Source: Streptomyces sp. NBC_01298
GTDB lineage: Bacteria; Actinomycetota; Actinomycetes; Streptomycetales; Streptomycetaceae
Assembly: GCF_035978755.1 (NCBI RefSeq)
Contig: NZ_CP108414.1
Location: 6,882,001 to 6,946,000 of the forward strand
DNA: 64,000 nucleotides
Direction of reading: 5' to 3'
In this document: in pieces, positions 35,133 through 44,653 of the stretch
Position numbering within the stretch: position 1 is the stretch's first letter
Layout of the letters: the number at the start of each line of letters is the position of its first letter
Made by a program: the position numbers and the translations under genes
Notes under the pieces: generated by a model
Told to the model about the DNA's origin: nothing
Databases searched by the model: none
The model's input: the letters and a program-made list of their open reading frames with translations, nothing else

Positions 35133-36320
35133 GTGGCCCGCCGACCGGTCCGCCTCGACACTGGAGCGGTGCGTACCGCTACAGCGACGGCAGCGGCCGT
35201 CACCACGACCCTGCTCGGCGCCGGCGCGGCCGCCGTCACCGCCGTCACCGCCGCCGCGCTCGCCGGCCGGTACGCCGCCGACGCGGCCCTGCGGACCGAG
35301 CCCGGCCGCCCGCTGCCCGGCAGCCCACGGCTCACCGTCCACGCCATCGCGGCCGGCCGGGTCGAGCTGACGCGCTCGATCGCCTCCCTGAGGCCCGGCA
35401 CCTACGGGCTCACCGCCCCCGGGGTGCACGCCGTGGTCGGGCCCGTCCTCCCCGACGCCCCGCACGGCCCCGACACCGTCGTGCGCCGGCTCCTCGCCGT
35501 CACCCACGGCAGCCTCGACCCCGGAACCCGCGTCACCCTCACCCCCCAGGTCCACCTGGGGAACCCGGGCACCGCCCTCGGGCTGGACCACGCCGACGTG
35601 GACGTCCCCGGCGAGCTCGGCGCGCTGCCCGCCTGGTTCGTGCCCGGCGCCCGCGACACCTGGGTGATCACCGTCCACGGGCTCGGGGCCACCCGCGAGC
35701 ACCCGATGGTGGTCATGCCCTTCCTCCACCGCAACAAGTTCCCCGTCCTGGACCTCGGGTACCGGGGCGACCTCGGCGCCCCCGAGTCGCCGGACGGCCT
35801 CGGCCACCTCGGCGAGTCCGAATGGCGCGATCTCGACGCCGCCATCCGCTACGCCCTGCGCTACGGCGCCCGCCGCGTGGTCCTGCACGGCTGGTCGACC
35901 GGCGCCACCATGGCCCTGCACGCCGCCGAGCGCTCGGCGCTGGCCGACCGGATCTCCGGGCTCGTCCTCGACTCGCCCGTCCTGGACTGGCACGCCACCC
36001 TGCGCGCCCTCGCCGCCGCGCGCCGCACCCCGGCCCCCCTGCTCCCGTTCGCCGTCAGGGCCGCCGAAGGCCGTGCGGGCCTGCGCGCCGACCGGCGGGC
36101 TCCGGGGTCGGATCCGGCCGCGCTGAAGGTTCCCGCACTGATCTTCCACGGCCCCGACGACACCCTCGCCTCCTGGGAGCCCTCGCGGCGGCTGGCGGCG
36201 GCCCGCCCCGACCTCGCCACCCTGCACTCCGTTTCCGGAGCCACCCACGGGGCGATGTGGAACGCCGATCCGGCCGCCTACGAAGAGGCGCTGCGCCGCT
36301 TCCTGACCCCTCTTATGTGA
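35133..36320 (+). CDS. Alpha/beta hydrolase, probably membrane-anchored
   Basis: 395 residues from GTG 35133; a GTG at 35169 would trim 12. A hydrophobic N-terminal segment (ATATAAAVTTTLLGAGAAAVTAVTA) suggests a signal anchor. The hydrolase domain has the oxyanion HGLG in WVITVHGLGATREHP, nucleophile S255 in LHGWSTGATMALH, Asp in FHGPDDTLASWEPS and His in VSGATHGAMW. The family holds esterases, lipases and peptidases; substrate is unknown. The gene is divergent from pit, with the PHO box between them, so an effect of PhoP on both cannot be excluded. Confidence 0.85.
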   Translation: MARRPVRLDTGAVRTATATAAAVTTTLLGAGAAAVTAVTAAALAGRYAADAALRTEPGRPLPGSPRLTVHAIAAGRVELTRSIASLRPGTYGLTAPGVHAVVGPVLPDAPHGPDTVVRRLLAVTHGSLDPGTRVTLTPQVHLGNPGTALGLDHADVDVPGELGALPAWFVPGARDTWVITVHGLGATREHPMVVMPFLHRNKFPVLDLGYRGDLGAPESPDGLGHLGESEWRDLDAAIRYALRYGARRVVLHGWSTGATMALHAAERSALADRISGLVLDSPVLDWHATLRALAAARRTPAPLLPFAVRAAEGRAGLRADRRAPGSDPAALKVPALIFHGPDDTLASWEPSRRLAAARPDLATLHSVSGATHGAMWNADPAAYEEALRRFLTPLM

Positions 36321-36338
36321 GGGGCCGGGCGGCGGCCG

Positions 36339-36412
36339 GGTGACGGCAGGGTGACGGACCGGGTGACGGCCGGGTGGCGGACCGGGTGACGGACCGTCGG
36401 ACGAGTTGTCCG
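36339..36412. repeat. Tandem repeat of ggtgacgg(a/c)c(c)g units
   Basis: Four to five units of about 15-16 bases (gggtgacggaccgggtgacgg) directly after the hydrolase stop and before the next gene. No coding sense. Confidence 0.7.
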
Positions 36413-36530
36413 AAGACCGTGGGGCGGGCGGGACGAGGAGGGCGAGTTGTCCCTTTCTGTCCCCTCGGGCTCTTGTGGCAATGGCTGGTTCCGTTTGGGC
36501 TTTCGGCCAGTGACGGGCGAGACTGCTCAC

Positions 36531-38015
36531 GTGACGTCCCGAAAGCCTGATGAGCAGTTGGCTCGCGACTCCAGACTCCGACTCGTCGCCCCGCGGTCCG
36601 TGGCCACGGCACGCAAGGCGGTGACCGACCGGCGCACCCGGACCGCCCAGCGGCCTCCGGCGGGCACGCCCGCCACGGCCGACCTCGCGAACAGGGCACG
36701 CGCCTCCCTCGCCGACGCGGTGCGGCTCGCCCGCTGGGCCGAGCTCCACCTCGGCACGGCCGACGGCTCCGGGCCCGCCCCGGCGGGCGCGCTGCCCGTC
36801 GCCGAGGCCGAACGCGCCGCCGACCGGCTGAGCCTGACGCCGGGCCAGATCCGGGTCGGCTGGGACCGCGCCCGGCTCGCCGGACTGATCGAGATGCACG
36901 GGGGGCACGCCCGGCCGGGCTGGCGCCTGCGCGCCTGGGACCGGGACGACACCGCCGTCCTGCGCGGCTGGGTCGCCCTCTTCGACGCCTGGTCGCTGGT
37001 CCACCCGGCCCCCGCCGACATCGCCCCCGCGGCCGTCGCCGAGGTGGTCGAGGCCATGCCCCAGCTGCTCTCCCTGCTCCAGCTCTCCGCCGGCCCCGTG
37101 ACCGTCCCCGATCTGCTGGACCTGCTCCGGCAGCGCGTCGAGGAACTGCGCGACGAGCGGTGCGAGGTCCCCTACGAGTCCACGGCGCAGCCCGGGATCC
37201 CGTCCGCGGCCTCCGTGCCGTCCGGTGCGGAGCCCTCCGGCGCCGTGCCCTACGGTCCGGCGCCGTCCGGTGCCGAGGCGGCCGCGCCCCCCGTCCCGCT
37301 CGCCCGGCTGCTGCGCTGGGCGCTCGGCGGGCTCGCCGCCGTGGACGCCGTCACCCTCGGCCCCGCCCGGGCCGCCCTCACCCCGCTCGGCAGCTGGGCC
37401 GTCTGGGTCAAGCTCGAACAGATCTGCGTCGCGGCGCAGAGCCCGGCGGGGAACATCGAGCAGTCCGCCGCCGCCATGCTCCACGGCTGCGCGCGGCTCA
37501 CCCCCGGTCCGGCCCGCGCCGAATACCTGGCCTGGCTGGCCGCCCGGCCCGTCGGCCACGCGGTCTCCGAGCTGCTCCACGCGGCCCGCGGCGAGGACGC
37601 CCTGCTGCGCGGGCTCGCCTTCGAAGCCCTGCGCGTCGTCGGAGCCCCCGCCGAGCCCGAGGTGCGCAAGGCGTCCCGCGAGGCCGCGCTGCGCCCGTAC
37701 GCCCTGCTCTGGCTGGCCGAGCACGACGGGGTAGACCCCGACGAGGCGCAGGACGTGCTCACCGCCGAGGAGCAGACCTGGCTCTGGGTGGACACCGCGG
37801 CCGCCATCGCCGACCACGGCGAGGCCGAGCTGCTCGCCCGCCACCTCGACTCGGCGGTGCGGACCACCGTTCCGAGGCTGCTGGACGAGGTCCGCGCGGT
37901 CGGGCACCCCCGCACCGTGCAGGTGCTGGTTGCCCTGGCCGCCGCCCATCCCGATCCCGCCCTGGCCAAGGCGGTGCGCCGGGCCGCCTTCCAGGTGCAC
38001 ACCGGCGGCGCGTAG
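36531..38015 (+). CDS. Unrecognised protein, paralogue of the gene at 2066-3604
   Basis: 494 residues from GTG 36531 (TSRKPDEQLARDSRLRL); starts at GTG 36510 or TTG 36447 are possible and none has a clear ribosome site. No named domain is recognised. The N-terminus is basic and the rest Ala-rich and helical: RLARWAELHLG, DTAVLRGWVALFDAWSLVHP, VVEAMPQLLSLLQLS, LLRGLAFEALRVVGAP, DEAQDVLTAEEQTWLWVDTA, and the tail DPALAKAVRRAAFQVHTGG. The same blocks in the same order occur in the protein at 2066-3604. A variable Pro/Ser/Gly segment (about 223-248) is partly repetitive (VPSGAEPSGAVPYGPAPSGA). Role unknown. Confidence 0.75.
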   Translation: MTSRKPDEQLARDSRLRLVAPRSVATARKAVTDRRTRTAQRPPAGTPATADLANRARASLADAVRLARWAELHLGTADGSGPAPAGALPVAEAERAADRLSLTPGQIRVGWDRARLAGLIEMHGGHARPGWRLRAWDRDDTAVLRGWVALFDAWSLVHPAPADIAPAAVAEVVEAMPQLLSLLQLSAGPVTVPDLLDLLRQRVEELRDERCEVPYESTAQPGIPSAASVPSGAEPSGAVPYGPAPSGAEAAAPPVPLARLLRWALGGLAAVDAVTLGPARAALTPLGSWAVWVKLEQICVAAQSPAGNIEQSAAAMLHGCARLTPGPARAEYLAWLAARPVGHAVSELLHAARGEDALLRGLAFEALRVVGAPAEPEVRKASREAALRPYALLWLAEHDGVDPDEAQDVLTAEEQTWLWVDTAAAIADHGEAELLARHLDSAVRTTVPRLLDEVRAVGHPRTVQVLVALAAAHPDPALAKAVRRAAFQVHTGGA

Positions 38016-38050
38016 CCCCGTACGGGAACCGTGTACGCGCCGCCGGTCCC

Positions 38051-38446
38051 TCAGACCTGCGGCGCGTACGTCCCGAAGCTCCAGACGTTGCCCTCGGCGT
38101 CGCGGGCCATGTAGTCCCGCGAGCCGTAGTCCTGGTCGGTCGGCTCCATCACGATCTCCACGCCGTGCTCCACGGCCCGGCGGTGGTGGGCGTCCACGTC
38201 GTCGACGAGCACGTAGACCCCGGCCGGGCCGGCCTTCTCCATCGCCTTGTCGAAGAGGCCGCCGGTGCCCTTGCTGCCGAGCATCACCATGCCGTTCCCG
38301 TAGGACAGCTCGGCGTGCGCCACCGTGCCGTCCTCACCCTCGTACGCCGCGACCTGGGTGAAGCCGAAGGCCTCGGTGAGCAGCTGGATGGCGGCCTTGG
38401 CGTCGGTGTACAGCAAGGTCGGACAGATGGACGGAACGCCTGCCAT
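38051..38446 (-). CDS. Glyoxalase/bleomycin-resistance (VOC) family protein
   Basis: 131 residues starting MAGVPSICPTLLYTDAKAAI. The double beta-alpha-beta-beta-beta layout shows in LLTEAFGFTQVAAYEG, VAHAELSYGNGMVMLGS, GVYVLVDDVDAHHRRAVEHGVEIVMEP and SRDYMARDAEGNVWSFGTY, the last typical of the PhnB-like branch. Metal-binding His/Glu are present (H in AHAEL, E/N in DAEGNVW). The substrate is unknown; the family covers isomerases, dioxygenases and drug-binding proteins. ATG 38446 has gggag eight bases upstream; a GTG at 38455 is also in frame. Confidence 0.87.
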   Translation of the reverse strand: MAGVPSICPTLLYTDAKAAIQLLTEAFGFTQVAAYEGEDGTVAHAELSYGNGMVMLGSKGTGGLFDKAMEKAGPAGVYVLVDDVDAHHRRAVEHGVEIVMEPTDQDYGSRDYMARDAEGNVWSFGTYAPQV

Positions 38447-38531
38447 GACGATCACTCCCTCTCGTGCCGCGGGTGGCCGGTCCTCGGGTGGACGGTGAGC
38501 CGGGTCACAGCATGGCAGGCGCCGCGGGAAG

Positions 38532-39422
38532 TCAGCGGAAGGTGTTGCACTGGGCCATGTCGCCCGTGCGGTAGCCCTGGTAGAACCACTGCTGGCGCTG
38601 TTCGGCCGAGCCGTGCGTCCAGGACTCGGGGGTGACCCGGCCCTGGAACTTCTCCTGGATCCGGTCGTCGCCGACCGCGGCCGCCGCGTCCAGGCCGTCC
38701 TTGATGTCCTGGTCGGTGAGGCTCGTGATCAGCGGCTTGCCCGTGGACTCGTCCGGGGTCTTCGTCGCGTTGTGGGCCCAGACCCCGGCGTAGCAGTCGG
38801 CCTGCAGCTCGACCCGTACCGCGTTGCTGTTCGCGCCCTGCCGGCCGTCCTGGGCCTTCTGCAGGGTGCCGGTCAGGTTCTGGATGTGGTGGCCGTACTC
38901 GTGGGCCACCACGTACGCCTGGGCGAAGGGGCCGCCGCTCGCGCCGAACTTGGTGCGGAGCTCGTTGAAGAAGCCCAGGTCCAGATAGACCTGCCGGTCG
39001 CCGGGGCAGTAGAACGGGCCGACGGCCGAGGTGGCCGCCCCGCAGGCGGTGCCCACCTTGCCGGTGAAGAACACGGTCTGGGCCGGGGTGTACTTGGCGC
39101 CGCGCCTGGCGAACTCCTGCTTCCAGAAGTCCTGGGTGCTGTTGATCACCGCCACCAGCCGGCAGTCCTCCTTGGCGTTCGCGTCCGCGCCGGTCTTGCA
39201 GCTCTGCTGCACCTGGGCGGCGGAGGAGGAGGTCGACGCGGGCTCCGGACTTCCGTCGGACAGGCCCAGCTGCTCCGGGCCCACCCCGAAGAGCAGCCCC
39301 ATGATCAGCGCGATGAAACCGATGATGCCGCCGCCGATCGTGGCCTTCCCGCCCGGGATGCGGCTGCCGCGTACGTCCTTGACCTCGGAAGTGTCCAGAT
39401 TGGCGTTGTCGTCGAACTGCAT
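38532..39422 (-). CDS. Neutral zinc metallopeptidase (YpfJ family), membrane-anchored
   Basis: 296 residues. The short cytoplasmic N-terminus ([19 protein letters not shown]) precedes one membrane segment ([20 protein letters not shown]). The extracytoplasmic domain carries H174-E-Y-G-H178 in [13 protein letters not shown], a later Glu ligand in [16 protein letters not shown] and an ending [17 protein letters not shown]. This is the putative neutral zinc metallopeptidase family, of unknown substrate. Several Cys (QSCKTG, EDCRL, TACGA, YCPGD) suggest disulfide bonds outside the cell. ATG 39422 is the natural start because the conserved QFDD motif follows. Confidence 0.93.
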   Translation of the reverse strand: MQFDDNANLDTSEVKDVRGSRIPGGKATIGGGIIGFIALIMGLLFGVGPEQLGLSDGSPEPASTSSSAAQVQQSCKTGADANAKEDCRLVAVINSTQDFWKQEFARRGAKYTPAQTVFFTGKVGTACGAATSAVGPFYCPGDRQVYLDLGFFNELRTKFGASGGPFAQAYVVAHEYGHHIQNLTGTLQKAQDGRQGANSNAVRVELQADCYAGVWAHNATKTPDESTGKPLITSLTDQDIKDGLDAAAAVGDDRIQEKFQGRVTPESWTHGSAEQRQQWFYQGYRTGDMAQCNTFR

Positions 39423-39612
39423 CCCGCACCGCCCTCCATTCCTGACCGGGGGTACGTGTCAGCCCCTGCGGCGAGTATCAACCCGTTCATCCTCATACGC
39501 CCCTCGGCCCACAGGCGTGTTCCCTGGGCCGAACGGGGGACGCGGGGCACGGGCCGGGGCCGGTCCCGCGCGGGGCGGCCGGGCCCGAAAGTAGTTGCGG
39601 GCCACCGGTAGA

Positions 39613-39645
39613 ATGACTTCCATGGCAAATCTCCTCGCGGATTAG
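39613..39645 (+). CDS. Possible leader peptide (uORF) of the ABC-F gene
   Basis: A ten-codon frame MTSMANLLAD followed by TAG; the inner ATG at 39622 gives MANLLAD. A TAGAAT hexamer (39609-39614), a good -10 match, overlaps the first ATG, so a transcript could start at about 39621 and make the inner reading frame leaderless. It lies 62 bases before the ABC-F start. ABC-F genes are sometimes controlled through translated leaders; that this one is used is inference. Confidence 0.35.
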   Translation: MTSMANLLAD

Positions 39646-39707
39646 CGGCGTAGAAGCATCGCGTCCTGCCCCCCTTCCGCCGTCCCGACCCGCCCTGGAG
39701 TATTTCC

Positions 39708-41306
<1,599 letters not shown>

Positions 41307-41656
41307 CGCCCTTCCGCTTCCGTGATCCTTTGCTTATGGATCATTCGGCTCAGACGTGATCCATCATCTGAGTGAGACGGTCTCATACCGATCCGTGCGC
41401 GACGAAGGCCCCGGCCGCATCTTCCAGGATGCGCGGCCGGGGCCTTCCGTTTGCGCGCTCCGGCCCCTGACCTGGCGATTCATACCGGCCGAGCGGAAAT
41501 GTGACGGAGGTCATGCAGCGGAAGAGAAGATTCCGTTCTGCTCGTGTGTCCACGGTTGAAGAAATGTCGCCCTACCACCTTGCTGAATGGGTGGCCAGGA
41601 AGCCGGGGAGGGGTGATCATGAGAAGTCAGAGCGCACTTCCCATGAGGAGGCACGG
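41307..41656. other. Long leader and GATC-rich intergenic region ahead of gbn
   Basis: No gene. GATC occurs at 41324, 41339, 41358 and 41390, with the perfect inverted repeat atggatca (41336-41343) and tgatccat (41357-41364), then the terminator at 41404-41447, and a further gatcat at 41615-41620. GATC is the recognition core reported for Gbn. A palindrome tgagac-g-gtctca lies near 41374. Confidence 0.55.
41404..41447 (+). terminator. Strong terminator after the ABC-F gene
   Basis: Perfect 15-bp stem gaaggccccggccgc (41404-41418) with its complement at 41433-41447, then ccgttt. Confidence 0.88.
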
Positions 41657-41878
41657 GTGGCCGAAACTCTGAAGAAGGGCAGCCGGGTAACCGGCGTCGC
41701 GCGCGACAAGCTCGCGGCAGACCTGAAGAAGCAGTACGACTCCGGTGCGAGTATCCGGGCGCTGGCCGAATCGACCGGCCGGTCCTACGGATTCGTCCAT
41801 CGGATGCTCAGCGAGTCCGGAGTCACGCTGCGTGGTCGCGGTGGCGCGACGCGCGGCAAGAAGGCGGCTACGGCCTGA
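41657..41878 (+). CDS. gbn: Gbn, GATC-binding nucleoid-associated protein
   Basis: 73 residues from GTG 41657 (GAGGAGG six bases upstream). The single domain is a helix-turn-helix of the Lsr2 C-terminal type: RDKLAADLKKQYDSGASIRALAESTGRSYGFVHRMLSESGVTLRGRGG, with a basic tail RGKKAATA. Length and sequence agree with my memory of SCO1839, described as Gbn, a small actinobacterial nucleoid protein that binds a GATC-centred motif throughout the chromosome and affects development. Sites gatcat at 41339 and 41615 upstream suggest self-control. It follows the ABC-F gene, as in S. coelicolor. Confidence 0.9.
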   Translation: MAETLKKGSRVTGVARDKLAADLKKQYDSGASIRALAESTGRSYGFVHRMLSESGVTLRGRGGATRGKKAATA

Positions 41879-42049
41879 CCATTTGGTTCCCTTTGGTTCC
41901 AACGGTTTTCCGTAATCAGCTTCACGGTTCCAGTTCCACCGTCCTTCGGTGACCCCCCGGTCGGTTCCATGGCCGGCCGGGTGGTTACTGTGCAGTCACT
42001 TAGGCCGAGAATGCGGCCCAGCGACGGCACGACCACCGGAGGCACACAG

Positions 42050-42829
42050 ATGGCTCTGCTCGACAAGGACGGCGTACGGCTCACCGTCGACGACACGGTC
42101 GCCACGGTGACACTGACCAATCCGGCCAAACGAAACGCTCAATCCCCCGCGCTCTGGCGGGCGTTGACGGAGGCTGGAAGGTCACTGCCGGGCACCGTCC
42201 GGGTCGTCGTGCTGCGCGGCGAAGGGCAGTCCTTCTCCGCAGGGCTCGACCGGCAGGCATTCACCCCCGAAGGCTTCGAGGGCGAGCCGTCGTTCCTTGA
42301 CCTGGCGCGCGGTTCGGAGGAACTGCTCGACTCCACCATCGCCGAGTACCAGGAGGCATTCACCTGGTGGCGGCGCAACGACATCATCTCCGTGGCCGCC
42401 GTTCAGGGGCACGCGATCGGTGCCGGTTTCCAGCTTGCCCTCGCGTGCGATCTGCGCGTCGTCGCGGACGACGTGCAGTTCGCCATGCGCGAGACCGGTC
42501 TGGGCCTGGTGCCCGACCTCGGCGGCACCCAGCCGCTGACCTCGGCCGTCGGCTATGCCCGCGCGCTCGAAATCTGCGCGACGGGCCGCTTCGTCCACGC
42601 CGAGGAGGCGGAACGGATCGGCCTCGCGAACCTGGTCGTCCCCGCGGGCGAGCTCGACGCGGCGGTCCAGGACCTCGCCACCGCGCTGCTGGCTCCGCCG
42701 CGGGACGCGGTGACCGAGACGAAGGCGCTCTTGCGCGGTGCGGTGTCGCGCCCTTACGACGACCAGCGTGCGGCCGAGCGCGCCGCCCAGGCCCGCCGCC
42801 TCCGCGACCTGGCCGGCCTCTCCGACTAG
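42050..42829 (+). CDS. Enoyl-CoA hydratase/isomerase family protein
   Basis: 259 residues with the crotonase fold: VATVTLTNPAKRNAQSPALW, VVVLRGEGQSFSAGLD (oxyanion Gly), AAVQGHAIGAGFQLALACDLRV (second oxyanion element), FAMRETGLGLVPDLGGTQPL and RFVHAEEAERIGLANLVV. The position of one catalytic Glu in enoyl-CoA hydratase is taken by E in RETGLGLVPDLGG, while the loop after SFSAGLD is longer (FTPEGFEGEPSF), so isomerase or hydrolase activity is possible. ATG 42050 follows cggaggcacacag. It acts on acyl-CoA esters in the cytoplasm. Confidence 0.9.
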   Translation: MALLDKDGVRLTVDDTVATVTLTNPAKRNAQSPALWRALTEAGRSLPGTVRVVVLRGEGQSFSAGLDRQAFTPEGFEGEPSFLDLARGSEELLDSTIAEYQEAFTWWRRNDIISVAAVQGHAIGAGFQLALACDLRVVADDVQFAMRETGLGLVPDLGGTQPLTSAVGYARALEICATGRFVHAEEAERIGLANLVVPAGELDAAVQDLATALLAPPRDAVTETKALLRGAVSRPYDDQRAAERAAQARRLRDLAGLSD

Positions 42830-42851
42830 CCGCGGCGCCGTCGGCCTGCAC

Positions 42852-42956
42852 GTGTGCCCCGGAGGGGCTGGTTTGCCGCGCGGCGGCAATTCCAGCCCCT
42901 CCGGCGTTTGAGGAGCGGGGTCTGGGGCGGAGCCCCAGGGGGAACGGGCGAAGGGC
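42852..42956. mobile_element. Third, partial copy of the palindromic repeat element
   Basis: Contains the 11-bp stem ggaggggctgg/ccagcccctcc, ggcgtttgaggagcggggtc and tggggcggagccccaggggg, followed by gaacgggcgaagggcgggga. The left arm seen in the copy inside cobB is missing. A further hairpin-rich stretch (cttgccccgcgcagcggcaag, 42969-42989) follows up to the next gene. Confidence 0.65.
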
Positions 42957-43103
42957 GGGGAGGGGACCTTGCCCCGCGCAGCGGCAAGGGACGCTGCGGG
43001 GACTTCGCCCCGCAGGGCCGACACCCGCAGTCGCGTCGGGACGGGCGGTCGGGCCGGTCCCGACTTACCGTGGTCGGGAGCCCACCGTGCGAAGGGATCC
43101 GCC

Positions 43104-43538
43104 ATGACCGAATCCGCCGCCACAGGCAGCACCGCCAAGCCCCCTGCCGACCGTGGGAGGACGAGCATCGCCGACGGCGTCGTCGAGAAGATCGCCGGCC
43201 TGGCGGCCCGCGAGGTGGTCGGCGTCCACGCCATGGGCAGCGGCAGCGGTCTCTCCCGTACCTTCGGCGCCGTCCGCGACCGCGTCCCCGGCGGGGCCAA
43301 GTCCACCGTCAGCCGGGGCGTGAAGGCGGAGGTCGGCGAGGTGCAGACCGCCCTCGACCTGGAGATCGTCGTGGATTACGGCGTGTCGATCCGGGACGTG
43401 GCCCGGGCCGTCCGTGCGAACGTCGTCTCGGCGGTGGAGCGGATGACCGGCCTGGAGGTCGTCGAGGTCAACATCGCGGTCAGCGACGTCAAACTGCCGG
43501 ACGAGGACGACGAGGAGCCGGAGTCCCGACTGCAGTAG
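43104..43538 (+). CDS. Asp23/Gls24-family envelope stress protein
   Basis: 144 residues. The Asp23 domain is plain: TSIADGVVEKIAGLAAREVVGVHAMG, VEVGEVQTALDLEIVVDYGVSI, VARAVRANVVSAVERMTGLEVVEVNIAVSDVKLP. The tail is acidic (DEDDEEPES). It is the first of five genes (43104-45198) with tight spacing. Asp23 proteins are abundant cytoplasmic proteins tethered to the membrane by AmaP; a probable AmaP is the last gene here. The role in alkaline or envelope stress is known from Staphylococcus only. ATG 43104 follows gaaggg. Confidence 0.9.
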   Translation: MTESAATGSTAKPPADRGRTSIADGVVEKIAGLAAREVVGVHAMGSGSGLSRTFGAVRDRVPGGAKSTVSRGVKAEVGEVQTALDLEIVVDYGVSIRDVARAVRANVVSAVERMTGLEVVEVNIAVSDVKLPDEDDEEPESRLQ

Positions 43539-43548
43539 AGGAGCCCGC

Positions 43549-43761
43549 ATGAGCATGTCGGTCGTCGGCCTCGTGGCCGGCATGGCACTGGGGTTCGCCG
43601 GGTACTTCGGCGGCTTCGGGGCCTTCCTGCTGGTGGCCGCGCTCGGCGCCATCGGCTTCGTCGTGGGCCGGTTCCTCGACGGCGACCTGGAACCCGGGGA
43701 CTTCTTCCGCCCCCGGGGCCGCCCCGGGGACCGCGACCGCGACCGGGATCGCGACCGGTGA
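43549..43761 (+). CDS. Small DUF2273-like membrane protein
   Basis: 70 residues with two hydrophobic segments (SVVGLVAGMALGFAGYFGG and FLLVAALGAIGFVVGRFLDG) and a charged tail of Asp-Arg repeats (DRDRDRDRDR) encoded by a repeated gaccgcgaccg. DUF2273 genes accompany Asp23 genes in many Gram-positive bacteria. The start ATG 43549 is ten bases after the first Asp23 gene, with gaggagccc upstream, and its stop overlaps the next start in GTGA. Confidence 0.82.
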   Translation: MSMSVVGLVAGMALGFAGYFGGFGAFLLVAALGAIGFVVGRFLDGDLEPGDFFRPRGRPGDRDRDRDRDR

Positions 43762-44126
43762 GCACCCCCCGGCCCACCCCGCCCCGGGTGCCCGCCGCCG
43801 AGCGGGGAGCCACCCGGATCGCCGACCGCGTCGTCGCGAAGATCGCCGCCCGGGCCGCCCGGGAGGCGCTGACCCGGCCCGCTCCGGACGCCGCCCCGCC
43901 GCACGCCACCGTCACCGTGCACCACGACATCGCCCGCGTACGGGTGGCCCTGGAGCTGGCCTACCCCTCCGACCTCGCCGCCCAGTGCGCGGCCGTGCGC
44001 CGCCAGGTCGCCCTGCGCGTCGAGGAGTGCGCGCAGATGGCCGTACCCGAGGTGGACGTGGACATCGAGCACCTGCGCCCCGCGCGCGGCAGGCCCGTCG
44101 CCGGGCCGGACCGGCGGGTCCGGTGA
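43758..44126 (+). CDS. Second Asp23/Gls24-like protein
   Basis: 122 residues from GTG 43758, overlapping the previous stop by four bases. ERGATRIADRVVAKIAARAAREAL parallels the start of the Asp23 protein at 43104, and HHDIARVRVALELAYPSDLAAQCAAVRRQVALRVEECAQM and VDVDIEHL match the rest of the domain. It is shorter and lacks the acidic tail. Presence of two Asp23 paralogues in the cassette suggests they assemble together at the membrane. Confidence 0.8.
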   Translation: MSTPRPTPPRVPAAERGATRIADRVVAKIAARAAREALTRPAPDAAPPHATVTVHHDIARVRVALELAYPSDLAAQCAAVRRQVALRVEECAQMAVPEVDVDIEHLRPARGRPVAGPDRRVR

Positions 44127-44653
44127 GCGCCCGCTTCCGGTCGGCCCGGCGGTTCCCGGCCGCCGTGGGGGCGTGCGCCGTCCTCGGGGTGGCGGGGCTG
44201 TTCCTGTACGACCTGGCGGCGGTACGGGCCCACCGCCCGGGCATGCGCTGGCGCGACGAGCTCTCCCGCGCCCTGGAACGGCACACCCCGGCCGACCCCG
44301 GCGTGCTGATCGGTGGCGCGGTCCTGGCCGTCGCCGGGGCCGCGCTGCTGCTGTACGCCCTGACTCCGGGCCTGCGCGGGATCCTCCCGATGGCCTCCGG
44401 GCACCCGGAGGTACGGGGCGGGCTGGAACGCAAGGCCGCCGCGCAGGTGCTGAGGGACCGGGTCATGGAGGTGTCCGGGGTGCGGTCGGCGCGGGTCAGG
44501 GTGGGCCGGTCCGCCATCGGGGTCCGGGCCGTGTCCCACTTCCGCGAACTGGACGACGTACGGGCCGATCTGGACGCGGTGCTGGCCGTCGGCGTCGACG
44601 AGCTGGGGCTGGCCCACGCGCCGCGGCCGAGGGTACGGGTGAACCGCCGGTGA
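44123..44653 (+). CDS. DUF6286-like membrane protein of the Asp23 cassette
   Basis: 176 residues from GTG 44123, overlapping the upstream stop in GTGA. Two membrane helices (FPAAVGACAVLGVAGLFLYDL and GVLIGGAVLAVAGAALLLYAL) are followed by a domain with ERKAAAQVLRDRVMEVSGVRSARVRVGR and VDELGLAHAPRPRVRVN, the layout of the family found with Asp23 proteins in actinobacteria. The soluble part resembles an Asp23 fold in its helix-strand pattern. Function unknown. Confidence 0.78.
   Translation: MSARFRSARRFPAAVGACAVLGVAGLFLYDLAAVRAHRPGMRWRDELSRALERHTPADPGVLIGGAVLAVAGAALLLYALTPGLRGILPMASGHPEVRGGLERKAAAQVLRDRVMEVSGVRSARVRVGRSAIGVRAVSHFRELDDVRADLDAVLAVGVDELGLAHAPRPRVRVNRR

Noticed and set aside
35079..38000. 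973-codon open frame on the minus strand
   Set aside because: It is antisense to two real genes, has shadow composition (Gly/Arg/Val-rich) and no domain; long chance frames are normal at this GC content.
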